64,000 nucleotides of DNA from Kitasatospora purpeofusca (GTDB taxonomy: Bacteria; Actinomycetota; Actinomycetes; Streptomycetales; Streptomycetaceae). Location of the stretch: positions 186,001-250,000 of the forward strand of contig NZ_JODS01000004.1 of NCBI RefSeq assembly GCF_000718025.1, in the 5' to 3' direction. The first letter of the stretch is position 1. Each line of letters starts with the position of its first letter. Shown here piece by piece: positions 27,118 through 35,823 of this stretch. Both the position numbers and the translations under genes were made by a program. Under the pieces are notes generated by a model that was given only the letters and a program-made list of their open reading frames with translations, made no database searches and was not told where the DNA came from.

Positions 27118-27297
27118 GTGTATTTCACCGACCGAGGCATCGAGGAGCTGGCGAGCCGCCGCGGCGACGAGGAGGTCACCTTCGAGTGGCTGGCCGAGCG
27201 CCTGCGCGAGTTCGTCGACCTCAACCCGGACTTCGAGGTCCCGGTCGAGCGGCTGGCCACCTGGCTGGCCAGGCTCGACGACGAGGACGACGAGTGA
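27118..27297 (+). CDS. DUF6104-type small acidic protein
   Basis: The protein has 59 residues from GTG 27118, preceded by ccggagcg. It reads YFTDRGIEELASRRGDEEV and ends with a run of Asp/Glu (LARLDDEDDE). The sequence matches what I know of a short, highly conserved streptomycete family (DUF6104). It lies 48 nt after the kinase and ends at a strong hairpin. No membrane or enzymatic motif is present; function unknown. Confidence 0.82.
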   Translation: MYFTDRGIEELASRRGDEEVTFEWLAERLREFVDLNPDFEVPVERLATWLARLDDEDDE

Positions 27298-27317
27298 CCT
27301 GGTGAAACGGTGGCCCT

Positions 27318-27349
27318 GAGGGCCCGGAGGCAACCGCCTCCGGGCCCTC
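27318..27349. terminator. Hairpin terminator after the DUF6104 gene
   Basis: Arms gagggcccggaggc (27318-27331) and complement (27336-27349), loop aacc, 20 nt past the stop codon. Confidence 0.8.
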
Positions 27350-27431
27350 TCGCATGCTCCCCGTAGGGGCGGGTCTCGGGGTGTACTCCGGGTCGGCCTC
27401 GGGGTCGGACTCCCTTGACTTCGCCGTCACG

Positions 27432-27469
27432 CGATATATCGTCTTTGGAAGAGGACGCGATACATCGCG
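27432..27469. promoter_or_regulatory. Paired palindromes, likely PadR operators
   Basis: CGATATATCG at 27432-27441 and CGCGATACATCGCG at 27456-27469 share the GAT-AT-ATC core and lie 27-64 nt upstream of the DUF4097 start. A TTGACT hexamer at 27415-27420 just upstream suggests they overlap the promoter. The downstream PadR regulator is the likely ligand, an autoregulatory arrangement common in this family. Confidence 0.6.
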
Positions 27470-27495
27470 AGTCACAGCAACGGGAGGCGGCAGAG

Positions 27496-28425
27496 ATGAG
27501 CCAGTGGACGGTCGAAGGACCCGACAGGATCACCATCGAGGAGACGGTCCGGACGCTCCAGGTGCGGACCATCGACGGCACGGTCAACGTGGTCGCCGCC
27601 GAGGGCCCCGCCCGGCTGGAGGTCACCGAGCTCAAGGGCGAGCCGCTGCACGTCACCCTGGTCGACGGCGTCCTCACCGTCACCTACAAGGACCTCAGCA
27701 GCTGGAACGAGTTCGGCGACGTGCTCAAGTCGGTCGACTCGGTGAAGGGCTTCTTCTCCTCCTTCAAGCGCAAGCGGACCGCCGCCGTCACCGTGACCGT
27801 CCCGGCCGGCACCGAGGTCAAGGTCGGCACCGTCTCCGCCGCGACGACGGTCTCCGGCTTCAGCGAGCACGTCTCGACCCAGACCGCCAACGCCGACATC
27901 ACCCTGGTCGGCCTGACCGGGCGGACCGACGCCAACACCGTCACCGGCGACGTGGACGCCCAGTCGGTGGCCGGGCAGCTGCGGCTGAACACCGTCTCCG
28001 GCCGGCTCACCGTGCTGGCCGGCACCGCCGAGAAGGTGAGCGCCAACGCCGTCACCGGCGCGGTCACCCTGGACCTCGCGGCCGCCACCCCCGCCCAGAT
28101 CAAGGTCAACACGGTCAGCGGCGCGGTCGGCGTCCGACTGCCCGCGCTGACCGGCACCAAGGTCGAGGCCGGCACCACCAGCGGCGACCTCTCCTCCGGC
28201 TTCGAGGAACTCACCGTCGCCGGCAGCTGGGGCACCAAGCGCCTCTCCGGCCAGCTCGGCGACGGCAGCGGCAGCCTCTCGGTCACCACCGTCTCCGGCG
28301 CGGTCACCGTGCTCCAGCGTCCGGAGGCCGAGGACGACACCCGGGCCGCCCGGGAGCTGCCCGCCCCCGACCTCACCAAGTCCGACACCCCCGGCACCGG
28401 CCCCGACCTCACCAAGGAGGCCTGA
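27496..28425 (+). CDS. DUF4097 beta-repeat protein
   Basis: The protein has 309 residues from ATG 27496. The middle 200 residues are a row of short beta repeats of the DUF4097 type: VKVGTVSAATTVSGF, ANADITLVGLTGRTDANTV, NTVSGRLTVLAG and IKVNTVSGAVGVRLP, about 17-20 residues each. No signal peptide or transmembrane helix is present, so it is probably cytoplasmic or peripheral. It is co-transcribed with a PadR regulator whose ATG comes 1 nt after its stop. DUF4097 proteins are often paired with PadR or membrane-stress regulators; the biochemical role is unclear. Confidence 0.85.
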   Translation: MSQWTVEGPDRITIEETVRTLQVRTIDGTVNVVAAEGPARLEVTELKGEPLHVTLVDGVLTVTYKDLSSWNEFGDVLKSVDSVKGFFSSFKRKRTAAVTVTVPAGTEVKVGTVSAATTVSGFSEHVSTQTANADITLVGLTGRTDANTVTGDVDAQSVAGQLRLNTVSGRLTVLAGTAEKVSANAVTGAVTLDLAAATPAQIKVNTVSGAVGVRLPALTGTKVEAGTTSGDLSSGFEELTVAGSWGTKRLSGQLGDGSGSLSVTTVSGAVTVLQRPEAEDDTRAARELPAPDLTKSDTPGTGPDLTKEA

Positions 28426-28426
28426 C

Positions 28427-29506
28427 ATGACCCCCGTCTTCGGCCACGGCCGGCTCCGGCTCTACCTGCTCAAGCTGCTCGACGAGGCCCCGCGCCACGG
28501 CTACGAGGTCATCCGCCTGCTGGAGGAGCGCTTCCAGGGCCTGTACGCGCCCTCGGCCGGCACCGTCTACCCGCGGCTCGCCAAGCTGGAGCAGGAGGGG
28601 CTGGTCGCCCACAGCACCGAGGGCGGTCGCAAGGTCTACCGACTCACCGACGCCGGGCGCGCCGAACTCGCCACCCGGCAGGGCGAGCTGGACGAGCTGG
28701 AGCTGGAGATCCACGACTCGGTGACCCAGCTCGCCGGGGCGATCCGCGAGGACGTCCGGGACAGCGCCAAGGACCTGCGCGAGCAGCTCTGGGGCGCGGC
28801 GGCCGAGCAGGCCAGGCGCGGCGCCCCGGACCCCGGGGAGCAGGGCCAGGAGAACGGCGGGAACCCGTGGGCCGGGCCGTGGGGCGACCAGGCCGCCTGG
28901 CAGCGCGCCAAGGAGGAGTTCGCCGCCTTCAAGCGGCAGGCCAAGGAGCAGGCGAAGCGCGCCAAGGAGCAGGAGAAGGCCGCCAAGGCCAAGGCGAAGG
29001 CCGCCGAGGAGGAGGCCCGCCGGCTGCGCGAGCAGTCCCGGGCGGCCCGGACGGCGGCCCAGCAGGAGGCGCTGCGGATCAAGCGCCGGGTGGAGCAGCA
29101 GGTCCGCGAGCACGCGGCGCGCGGCGACTGGCCGACCGGACTGGCCGAGGGGCTCTCCGAGCTGACCAAGGGCCTGGCCGGGCTGGCCGACGCGGCCCGC
29201 TGGGGACAGCCCGGGGAGTCGAAGGAGGACCTCGGCGCCGAGCGGGTCACCGTCACCCGGATCGACCTGGACAAGACCGACCTGGACGGGCCGGCCGACG
29301 CCGTCCCGGCCGAGCTGCCCGGGTGGACCGCCGTCGACCCGGCCGGCGACCCGGCCCGGGAGCTGGAGCGGCTGCTCGACCGCTTCCGCGACCAGGTCCG
29401 CGACGCGGCCAGGGACGGCGGGGTGACCCAGGCCCGGCTGGCCGAGGCGCGTGCCGTCCTCGGTACCGCCGGCGAGCGGCTGAAGCGGCTGCTCGACCGC
29501 TCCTGA
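28427..29506 (+). CDS. PadR-family regulator with long coiled-coil C-terminus
   Basis: The protein has 359 residues with an aaggagg ribosome site. Residues 1-95 are the PadR winged helix (LYLLKLLDEAPRHGYEVIRL, then LYAPSAGTVYPRLAKLEQEG, then KVYRLTDAGRAEL). PadR proteins are usually 110-190 residues. Here the wing is followed by about 260 residues that include a highly charged Lys/Glu/Ala helix (150-225, for example KEQAKRAKEQEKAAKAKAK), predicted to be a coiled coil, and a C-terminal helical end. It is coupled to the DUF4097 gene and probably represses the pair through the palindromes at 27432-27469. Confidence 0.9.
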   Translation: MTPVFGHGRLRLYLLKLLDEAPRHGYEVIRLLEERFQGLYAPSAGTVYPRLAKLEQEGLVAHSTEGGRKVYRLTDAGRAELATRQGELDELELEIHDSVTQLAGAIREDVRDSAKDLREQLWGAAAEQARRGAPDPGEQGQENGGNPWAGPWGDQAAWQRAKEEFAAFKRQAKEQAKRAKEQEKAAKAKAKAAEEEARRLREQSRAARTAAQQEALRIKRRVEQQVREHAARGDWPTGLAEGLSELTKGLAGLADAARWGQPGESKEDLGAERVTVTRIDLDKTDLDGPADAVPAELPGWTAVDPAGDPARELERLLDRFRDQVRDAARDGGVTQARLAEARAVLGTAGERLKRLLDRS

Positions 29507-29530
29507 GTACTCCTGAGTGCTCCTGAGTGC
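29501..29530. repeat. 10-bp tandem repeat overlapping the padR stop codon
   Basis: Three copies of tcctgagtRc lie head to tail at 29501-29530; the first contains the TGA stop of the PadR gene. Confidence 0.8.
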
Positions 29531-29572
29531 TCTCGACTGCGCCCGACCTGTCCCGACCGACCGGTCCGGCAA

Positions 29573-29610
29573 CCGGCGCCCGGCTCCCCGCACAGGGAGC
29601 CGGGCGCCGG
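29573..29610. terminator. Bidirectional hairpin between convergent genes
   Basis: Arms ccggcgcccggctccc (29573-29588) and complement (29595-29610). It lies between the padR end (plus) and the oxidoreductase end (minus, 29623) and can serve both. Confidence 0.8.
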
Positions 29611-29622
29611 CGCGTCACGGGC

Positions 29623-30585
29623 TCACGGCGTCAGGACGAGCTTGCCGAACACCTCGCCCTTGGCCAGCCGGGCGAGCGCCTCCGGCGCCCCGTCCAGCGG
29701 CAGCACCGAGTCGATCACCGGCCGGACCCCGGTGGTGGCGCAGAACGACAGCAGCCCGGCCAGCTCCTCCTTGGTCCCCATGGTCGAACCGACCACCCGC
29801 AGCTCCAGGAAGAAGATCCGGTTCAGTTCGGCGGCCGCCGGGCTGGGGCCCGAGGTGGCCCCGGAGATGACGATCGTGCCGCCCGGGCGCAGCGACTTCA
29901 CCGAGTGCGACCAGGTCGCGGCGCCGACCGTCTCCATCACCGCGTCCACCCGCTCGGGCAGCCTGGCCCCGCTCGGGAACGCCGCGTCGGCGCCGAGCTC
30001 CAGGGCCCGGTCCCGCTTGGCCTCGTCCCGGCCGGTGACCCAGACCCGCAGGCCGGCCGCCTTGCCGAGCACCACCAGCGCGGTCGACACCCCGCCGCCG
30101 GCGCCCTGCACCAGCACGGTGTCGCCGGGCTTCACCCCGGCGTTGGTGAACAGCATCCGATAGGCCGTCAGCCAGGCCGTGGGCAGGCAGGCGGCCTCCT
30201 CGAAGGAGAGTCCGGCGGGCTTGGGCAGCAGGTTCCAGGTGGGGACGGCCACCTGCTGGGCGAAGGTGCCCTGGTAGCGCTCGGTCAGGATCGAGCGCGG
30301 CTCGTCCGGGCCGACCCCGTGCCCGCTCTGGCCGATCACGGAGTGCAGGACCACCTCGTTGCCGTGCTCGTCGATGCCGGCGGCGTCGCAGCCGAGGATC
30401 ATCGGCAGCTTCTCGGCGGGCAGCCCGACCCCGCGCAGCGACCAGAGGTCGTGGTGGTTCAGGCTGGCGGCCCGGACCGTGACCACGCTCCAGCCCGGCC
30501 GGGCCACGGGTTCGGGGCGTTCGCCCAACTCCAGCCCGCTCAGCGGGTCGTCGGCGTCGATTCGTGCGGCATAGGCAGCAAACAT
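29623..30585 (-). CDS. Zinc-binding-type alcohol dehydrogenase / quinone oxidoreductase
   Basis: The protein has 320 residues from the ATG at 30585-30583 (starts MFAAYAARIDADDPLSG); the frame remains open far upstream but antisense to malic enzyme, which is rejected. It is a medium-chain dehydrogenase/reductase: a GroES-like N-terminal half (AASLNHHDLWSLRGVG), then a Rossmann fold with VLVQGAGGGVSTALV and VTGRDEAKR, the latter fitting NADP. The catalytic zinc ligands of true alcohol dehydrogenases are not all evident, so a quinone or enone reductase is more likely. It stands alone between convergent neighbours; the substrate is unknown. Confidence 0.87.
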   Translation of the reverse strand: MFAAYAARIDADDPLSGLELGERPEPVARPGWSVVTVRAASLNHHDLWSLRGVGLPAEKLPMILGCDAAGIDEHGNEVVLHSVIGQSGHGVGPDEPRSILTERYQGTFAQQVAVPTWNLLPKPAGLSFEEAACLPTAWLTAYRMLFTNAGVKPGDTVLVQGAGGGVSTALVVLGKAAGLRVWVTGRDEAKRDRALELGADAAFPSGARLPERVDAVMETVGAATWSHSVKSLRPGGTIVISGATSGPSPAAAELNRIFFLELRVVGSTMGTKEELAGLLSFCATTGVRPVIDSVLPLDGAPEALARLAKGEVFGKLVLTP

Positions 30586-30680
30586 GCACCGGACGATAGC
30601 CAGAACGCCCCCGGGCCCGGAACAACGCGTGAGTGTGACGCGTGTCCCGGGCCCGGGCGGGGTTCCGGTACGGGTACCGG

Positions 30681-31877
30681 CTAGCGGCGGGCGACGCCCT
30701 CGGCCCGGGCGGCCTCGGCGACGGCCTTGGTGACGGCCGGGGCGACCCGCTCGTCGAACGGCGAGGGGATGACCTTCTGCGGGGTCAGCTCGTCGGCCAC
30801 CACGCCGGCCAGCGCCTTGGCGGCGGCCAGCTTCATGCCCTCGGTGATCCGGGTGGCCCGGACCTGCAGCGCGCCGGCGAAGATGCCCGGGAACGCCAGC
30901 ACGTTGTTGATCTGGTTCGGGAAGTCGCTGCGGCCGGTGGCCACCACGGCGGCGTACTTGTGCGCGACCTCGGGGTGGATCTCCGGGTTCGGGTTGGCCA
31001 TGGCGAAGACGAACGCGCCCTCGGCCATGGTCGCGACGACCTCCTCCGGCACGGTGCCGCCGGAGACGCCGATGAAGACGTCGGCGCCGGCCATCGCGTC
31101 GGCCAGGGTGCCCTTGAGGCCGGTCCGGTTGGACAGGCCGGCGATCTCCGCCTTGACGTCGGTCAGGTCCCCGCGGCCCTCGTACACGACGCCCTTGCGG
31201 TCGCACACGGCCACGTCGCCGATGCCGGCCGCCAGCAGCATCTTGGCGATGGCGATGCCGGCCGCGCCGGCGCCGGAGATGACGGCGCGCAGCGAGCCGA
31301 TCTCGCGGCCGGTCACCTTGGCCGCGTTCCAGAGCGCGGCGGTGGTGACGATCGCGGTGCCGTGCTGGTCGTCGTGGAAGATCGGGATGTCCAGGGCCTC
31401 CTGGAGCCGGCGCTCGATCTCGAAGCAGCGCGGGGCCGAGATGTCCTCCAGGTTGACGCCGCCGAAGGACGGGGCCAGCCGGACCACGGTCTCGACGATC
31501 TCGTCCACGTCGGTGCAGGCGAGCGCGATCGGCACCGCGTCGACGCCGCCGAACTGCTTGAACAGGATCGCCTTGCCCTCCATGACGGGCAGCGAGGCCT
31601 CGGGGCCGATGTCGCCGAGGCCCAGCACGGCGGTGCCGTCGGTGACCACGGCCACCGTGTTGGCCTTCCAGGTGTAGTCGTTCACGAGCTCGGGCTGCTC
31701 GGCGATGGCCGTGCAGACGCGGGCGACACCGGGGGTGTAGGCGAGGGACAGGTCGTCCGCGTCGCGCACCGGGACGGTCGCCCGGACCTCCATCTTGCCG
31801 CCGCGGTGGAGCGCGAACACGGCGTCGACCGGATCGTCGGTGTCCTGGGTACTGCTGTGGATGATCTCCGCTGCCAC
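30681..31877 (-). CDS. Malic enzyme (decarboxylating malate dehydrogenase)
   Basis: The protein has 398 residues from the GTG at 31877-31875, with gaggt 6-10 nt upstream; the longer frame is rejected. Motifs include SLAYTPGVARVC, GDIGPEASLPVMEGKAILFK with the catalytic lysine, VNLEDISAPRCFEIE with metal ligands, DIPIFHDDQHGTAIV, and the nucleotide fold SGAGAAGIAIAK. The enzyme converts malate to pyruvate with CO2 and reduced cofactor, supplying NAD(P)H and pyruvate. The place corresponds, from memory, to SCO5261, described as NADP-dependent. It is a single gene with no hairpin visible in the short gap to 30585. Confidence 0.95.
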   Translation of the reverse strand: MAAEIIHSSTQDTDDPVDAVFALHRGGKMEVRATVPVRDADDLSLAYTPGVARVCTAIAEQPELVNDYTWKANTVAVVTDGTAVLGLGDIGPEASLPVMEGKAILFKQFGGVDAVPIALACTDVDEIVETVVRLAPSFGGVNLEDISAPRCFEIERRLQEALDIPIFHDDQHGTAIVTTAALWNAAKVTGREIGSLRAVISGAGAAGIAIAKMLLAAGIGDVAVCDRKGVVYEGRGDLTDVKAEIAGLSNRTGLKGTLADAMAGADVFIGVSGGTVPEEVVATMAEGAFVFAMANPNPEIHPEVAHKYAAVVATGRSDFPNQINNVLAFPGIFAGALQVRATRITEGMKLAAAKALAGVVADELTPQKVIPSPFDERVAPAVTKAVAEAARAEGVARR

Positions 31878-32500
31878 GATGACCTCTTCGTCATTGATCG
31901 AGCGAGGACACCCGGCCGACGGGGCGGACGACCCGGCCGGTCCCGGCATCCGGTGACCGGCGGCCGGTCAGCGGAACCCGGGAACGCCGAAGCGCCCCCG
32001 GGGGAAGGCTGGGTCGGGGCGCCGCCGTCGGACGAGCGCCTCGAAATGAGGGTTTATGGAGTTGTCCGCGAGTGGTCCGCGCTGTGCTTCCGGGCCGAGC
32101 GTAGGTCGGACGAGGGCATCGCACCCATGCCTTTTCGTCCAAGTCACATGGTTGTCGTACGCCTCACGGCCACCTGTGGGCACCAGGAACCATGAGAACC
32201 GGACCCCGGCAGCGGCAGTGGCGCACACGTACGCACACCCGCGGGGGTGAACACGGACACGGTGTGGAGGCCGGTGCCGCCGGATACGGAGTCGACGTTC
32301 TGGACTTCCGTTCCTGTGCACCCCGGGCCTGTTTGCGGCCCGGCGGTCCGGTTCGAGCGTCGGGGGTCACCCGGTACCGAATTCTGACACACCCGCCCAC
32401 GGACGCGGCAGGTCGGGATGGGAGGATCCGTTGTTCCGCCATCTCGCGTCCACCTCCGCGATGCCGCGGCGCCTCCCCCTCCCTCCCTCAGGAGCAACCG
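31878..32500. other. Divergent promoter region, no gene seen
   Basis: The 620-nt gap between malic enzyme (minus) and the ABC binding protein (plus) carries no convincing ORF; frames open through it are continuations of neighbours. A small hairpin (ccgggcc/ggcccgg near 32325-32345) and a patch of lower GC near 32120-32160 are the only visible structures. Both flanking promoters must lie here. Confidence 0.45.
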
Positions 32501-33424
32501 ATGCACCACCGTGCCCTGTCCCCCCGCCGGGCCCCCGCCGCGCTCGCCCTCGCCACCGCCGGAACCCTGCTGCTGACCGCCTGCGGCGGCGACAAGACCG
32601 TCGCCGAGGACCCGCTCCAGCAGCTCCGGGCGAAGGTCCCGAGCGCCCAGCAGTCGGGCAAGGTGCTGCGGATCGGGATGGACGTCAACTACCCGCCGGT
32701 GGAGTTCCGGGGCACCGACGGCAAGCCCGACGGCCTGGACCCGGACATCGCCGCGGCGCTCGGCCGGATCCTCGACCTGCGGATCGAGTACGTCGACACC
32801 CCCTTCGACAAGCTCATACCGAGCCTCCACCACAAGCAGTACGACGTCGCGATGTCCGCGCTCAGCGACATCCGCCAGCGCCGGGACGGCGTGGACGAGG
32901 CCGGCAAGTCGACCGGCCTGGCGGTGGACTTCGTGGACTACTTCATCGCCGGCACCTCGATCGTGGTGCCGAAGGGCAACCCCAAGGGCATCCGCGGTCT
33001 GGACGACCTCTGCGGCCGGACCGTCGCGGTGCAGAGCGGCACCACCCAGGACGAGATCGTGGCCCGCCAGGTGACCGCCTGCACCCGCGCCAACAAGCCG
33101 CTCACCGTCCACAAGTTCGACAGCGACGCCAAGGCGCTGGCCGAGGTCGCCGCCGGCACGTCGCAGGCGGGCCTGAACGACTTCCCGGTGGCCGCCTACG
33201 CGGCGAAGAACACCGACGGCGGCAACCGCTTCGAGGTGACCGGCGCGCAGTCCCGGTCCAACCCGTACGGGATCGCGCTGCGCAAGGAGGACACCGAACT
33301 GCGCGACGTCCTGGCCAAGGCGATCGACCAGCTGATCCGCAGCGGCGAGTACGACAAGATCCTCTCCAAGTGGAACGTCGCCGCCGGCGCGGCCCAGAAC
33401 GCGGTGGTCAACGGAGGCATCTGA
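32501..33424 (+). CDS. Amino-acid ABC transporter substrate-binding lipoprotein (first copy)
   Basis: The protein has 307 residues from ATG 32501 after a caggagc site. The lipobox LLTAC places the lipidated cysteine at residue 28. The SBP_bac_3 fold follows: VLRIGMDVNYPPVEFRG, GLDPDIAAALGRILDLRIE, the FDKLIPSLHHKQYDVAMSAL segment, and the hinge CGRTVAVQSGTTQDE. Polar or acidic amino acids (glutamate-type) are the usual ligands. A second binding protein, a permease and an ATPase follow in the same direction. It is separated from the second binding protein by 450 nt, so it may have its own promoter and a different ligand. Confidence 0.9.
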   Translation: MHHRALSPRRAPAALALATAGTLLLTACGGDKTVAEDPLQQLRAKVPSAQQSGKVLRIGMDVNYPPVEFRGTDGKPDGLDPDIAAALGRILDLRIEYVDTPFDKLIPSLHHKQYDVAMSALSDIRQRRDGVDEAGKSTGLAVDFVDYFIAGTSIVVPKGNPKGIRGLDDLCGRTVAVQSGTTQDEIVARQVTACTRANKPLTVHKFDSDAKALAEVAAGTSQAGLNDFPVAAYAAKNTDGGNRFEVTGAQSRSNPYGIALRKEDTELRDVLAKAIDQLIRSGEYDKILSKWNVAAGAAQNAVVNGGI

Positions 33425-33878
33425 GCCGGGTCCGGTCGGCCGTCCGGGGCGGGGGCACGGGTGGCGGTCCGGGCGGGGGTCCGGGCCGCCGCGGAGCGGG
33501 CGCACGATCGGGCGAGTGCGCGGCCGGGCCTCCGGGCGGACCGCAGGGAGATCTGCATACTTATACGCAGGGTGACAGGGACACGGTATTCGTCCGAATA
33601 GCGGACAGCGCGGCCCCCCGTTATCCGATTTTGATCTGAATGAGGGCCACCCGAGCGTCATCAGATGGCAGGATTCCCCCCATCTCGGATCGAGCCGACC
33701 ACTGGTCGAGGCGGTTCGGTCAACGCCCACCTCGGCGGACGGTGGCGGAGAGCAGTACCCGGTACCACCCTGCGTGTTCTCCCTGCCCGGCCGTACAGCG
33801 CCGTACGGCTCTGCTGCTCCGGCGCGCCGCTCCCCCGTGGCACGCCCGTCCGACCTCTCCCTCAGGAGGAGATCCCCC
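33425..33878. other. Intergenic region between two binding-protein genes
   Basis: No gene is seen in these 454 nt. The first 120 nt are G-rich and repetitive (ggtccgggcgggggtccgggcc near 33464-33487). An AT-rich patch around 33550-33610 (gcatacttatacgcagg) looks like a promoter area for the second binding-protein gene. No operator is recognised. Confidence 0.45.
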
Positions 33879-34814
33879 ATGATCGCCCGTACCCAGCGCA
33901 CCCGCCTCCTCGCCTCAGCGGCGGTGCTCGCGTCCGCGTCGCTCGTGCTGACCGCCTGCGGCAGCAGCAAGTCCTCCTCCAGCGGCGGCAGCAGTGCGGC
34001 CAACCCCAGCGTCAGCGTCGCCGCCGTGTCCGCCGACCCCGCGCTCGCCGGGCTCGTCCCCGCCGACATCAAGTCCTCCGGCAAGCTGATCGTCGCCGCC
34101 GACGCCTCCTACGCGCCCAACGAGTTCAAGGACGACAAGGGCAACATCGTCGGCCTCGACGTCGACCTGGCCGACGCGATCGCCAAGAAGCTCGGCCTGA
34201 CCGCCGACGTGCAGAACGCCGACTTCACCTCGATCATCCCGGGCATCACGGCGAAGAAGTACCAGCTCGGCATGAGCTCCTTCACCGACACCAAGGAGCG
34301 CGAGCAGACCGTCGACATGGTCACCTACTTCACCGCGGGCAGCGCCATCGCGGTCAAGAAGGGCAACCCGGACAAGATCGACCCCAAGGACCTCTGCGGC
34401 AAGAAGGTCGCCGTCCAGACCGGCACCACCCAGGCGCAGGAGATCACCGACGTCCGCAACCCGGAGTGCACCAAGGCCGGCAAGCCGACCATCCCCAACG
34501 ACGGTGACAAGTTCACCCTCCAGACCGACGTCACCACCGCGCTGGTCTCCGGCCGCGACCAGGTGATGATGGCCGACTCCCCGGTCGTCGACTACGCGAT
34601 CAAGCAGACCAACGGCCAGCTGGAGAAGCTCGGCGGGACCTACGACAGCGCGCCCTACGGCGTCGTCGTCGACAAGGGCTCCCCGCTCTCCCCCGCCGTC
34701 CAGGGCGCCGTCCAGTCGCTGATCGCCGACGGCACCTACAAGCAGATCCTGGCGAAGTGGGGCGTCGAGGCCGGCGCGATCGACAAGTCCGAGATCAACG
34801 CCGCCAAGAGCTGA
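33879..34814 (+). CDS. Amino-acid ABC transporter substrate-binding lipoprotein (second copy)
   Basis: The protein has 311 residues from ATG 33879 after aggaggag. The lipobox VLTAC gives lipidated Cys27, followed by a Ser/Gly linker. The SBP_bac_3 body shows LIVAADASYAPNEFKDDKG, GLDVDLADAIAKKLGL, DFTSIIPGITAKKYQLGMS and CGKKVAVQTGTTQAQE. It is similar in plan to the upstream copy, indicating an old duplication. It lies 34 nt before the permease gene, so it is the main partner of this transporter. Ligand class: polar amino acids, exact ligand not readable. Confidence 0.92.
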   Translation: MIARTQRTRLLASAAVLASASLVLTACGSSKSSSSGGSSAANPSVSVAAVSADPALAGLVPADIKSSGKLIVAADASYAPNEFKDDKGNIVGLDVDLADAIAKKLGLTADVQNADFTSIIPGITAKKYQLGMSSFTDTKEREQTVDMVTYFTAGSAIAVKKGNPDKIDPKDLCGKKVAVQTGTTQAQEITDVRNPECTKAGKPTIPNDGDKFTLQTDVTTALVSGRDQVMMADSPVVDYAIKQTNGQLEKLGGTYDSAPYGVVVDKGSPLSPAVQGAVQSLIADGTYKQILAKWGVEAGAIDKSEINAAKS

Positions 34815-34848
34815 TCCTCCGCACCACCACACCCCCTGAGGCCCCAAG

Positions 34849-35823
34849 GTGAAATCTTCCGAGCAGGGGGCGGTGAAATCGGGACGGCCTGAGACCATCA
34901 AGGCCGTCCCGGTGCGCCACCCCGGACGCTGGGCCGGAGCAGTAGTGATCGTCGTCCTCGCGGCGATGCTGCTCCACGCCCTGATCTTCAACCCCGCGTT
35001 CCAGTGGGACGTCGTCAGAGACACGCTCACCAACGAGCAGATCATCCACGGAATCTGGGTGACGCTCGAACTGACCGCCCTGTCCATGTTGATGGGCGTG
35101 GTCGGCGGCGTGCTCCTCGCGATCATGCGGCTCTCGCCGAACCCCCTGCTGTCGGGGACGGCCTGGTTCTACATCTGGATCTTCCGCGGCACCCCCGTGC
35201 TGGTGCAGCTGGTGTTCTGGAACTTCCTGGGCGCCCTGTGGCCGAACCTGTCGATCGGCATCCCGTTCGGGCCCGAGTTCTGGTCCGAGTCGACCAACAC
35301 CCTGATCCCGACCTTCACCGCCGCCCTGCTGGGCCTCGGCCTCAACGAGGCGGCGTACATGGCGGAGATCGTCCGCGGCGGCATCCAGTCCGTCGACGAG
35401 GGCCAGACCGAGGCCGCCCACGCGCTCGGCATGAGCCGCGCCGCCACGCTGCGCCGGATCGTGCTCCCGCAGGCGATGCGGGTGATCATCCCGCCGACCG
35501 GCAACGAGACCATCTCGATGCTCAAGACCACCTCGCTGGTCCAGGTCATCTCGCTGGCGGAGCTGTTCACGGCCGGCCACGACATCTACTCGCGGACCTT
35601 CCAGACCATCCCGGTCCTGGTCGCGGTCAGCATCTACTACCTGCTCATGACCTCGATCCTCACGGTCGGGCAGTACTACATCGAGCGGCACTACGCTCGA
35701 GGTGCGAACCGGACCCTGCCGCCCACGCCGATCCAGCGGGTTCGGCTGCTGTTCGGCGGCAGGCCCACCCCGAAGGCCAAGAACGACGTGGTCCCCGGAC
35801 TCGAGGGAGGTGGCCACGCATGA
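34849..35823 (+). CDS. Polar amino-acid ABC transporter permease (HisM type)
   Basis: The protein has 324 residues from GTG 34849. Five or so membrane helices are seen, with an N-terminal one at about 30-50. The family features are IIHGIWVTLELTALSMLMG, YIWIFRGTPVLVQLVFW and the EAA loop EAAHALGMSRAATLRRIVLP, which contacts the ATPase. An insertion of about 30 residues (NLSIGIPFGPEFWSESTNT) lies between helices. One permease gene alone implies a homodimer. Its stop overlaps the ATPase start (ATGA), so the two are translationally coupled. Confidence 0.92.
   Translation: MKSSEQGAVKSGRPETIKAVPVRHPGRWAGAVVIVVLAAMLLHALIFNPAFQWDVVRDTLTNEQIIHGIWVTLELTALSMLMGVVGGVLLAIMRLSPNPLLSGTAWFYIWIFRGTPVLVQLVFWNFLGALWPNLSIGIPFGPEFWSESTNTLIPTFTAALLGLGLNEAAYMAEIVRGGIQSVDEGQTEAAHALGMSRAATLRRIVLPQAMRVIIPPTGNETISMLKTTSLVQVISLAELFTAGHDIYSRTFQTIPVLVAVSIYYLLMTSILTVGQYYIERHYARGANRTLPPTPIQRVRLLFGGRPTPKAKNDVVPGLEGGGHA

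Noticed and set aside
30586..31206. Upstream extension of the oxidoreductase frame to 527 residues.
   Set aside because: The extra part is an off-frame reading of malic enzyme; the MDR fold begins at the ATG at 30585.
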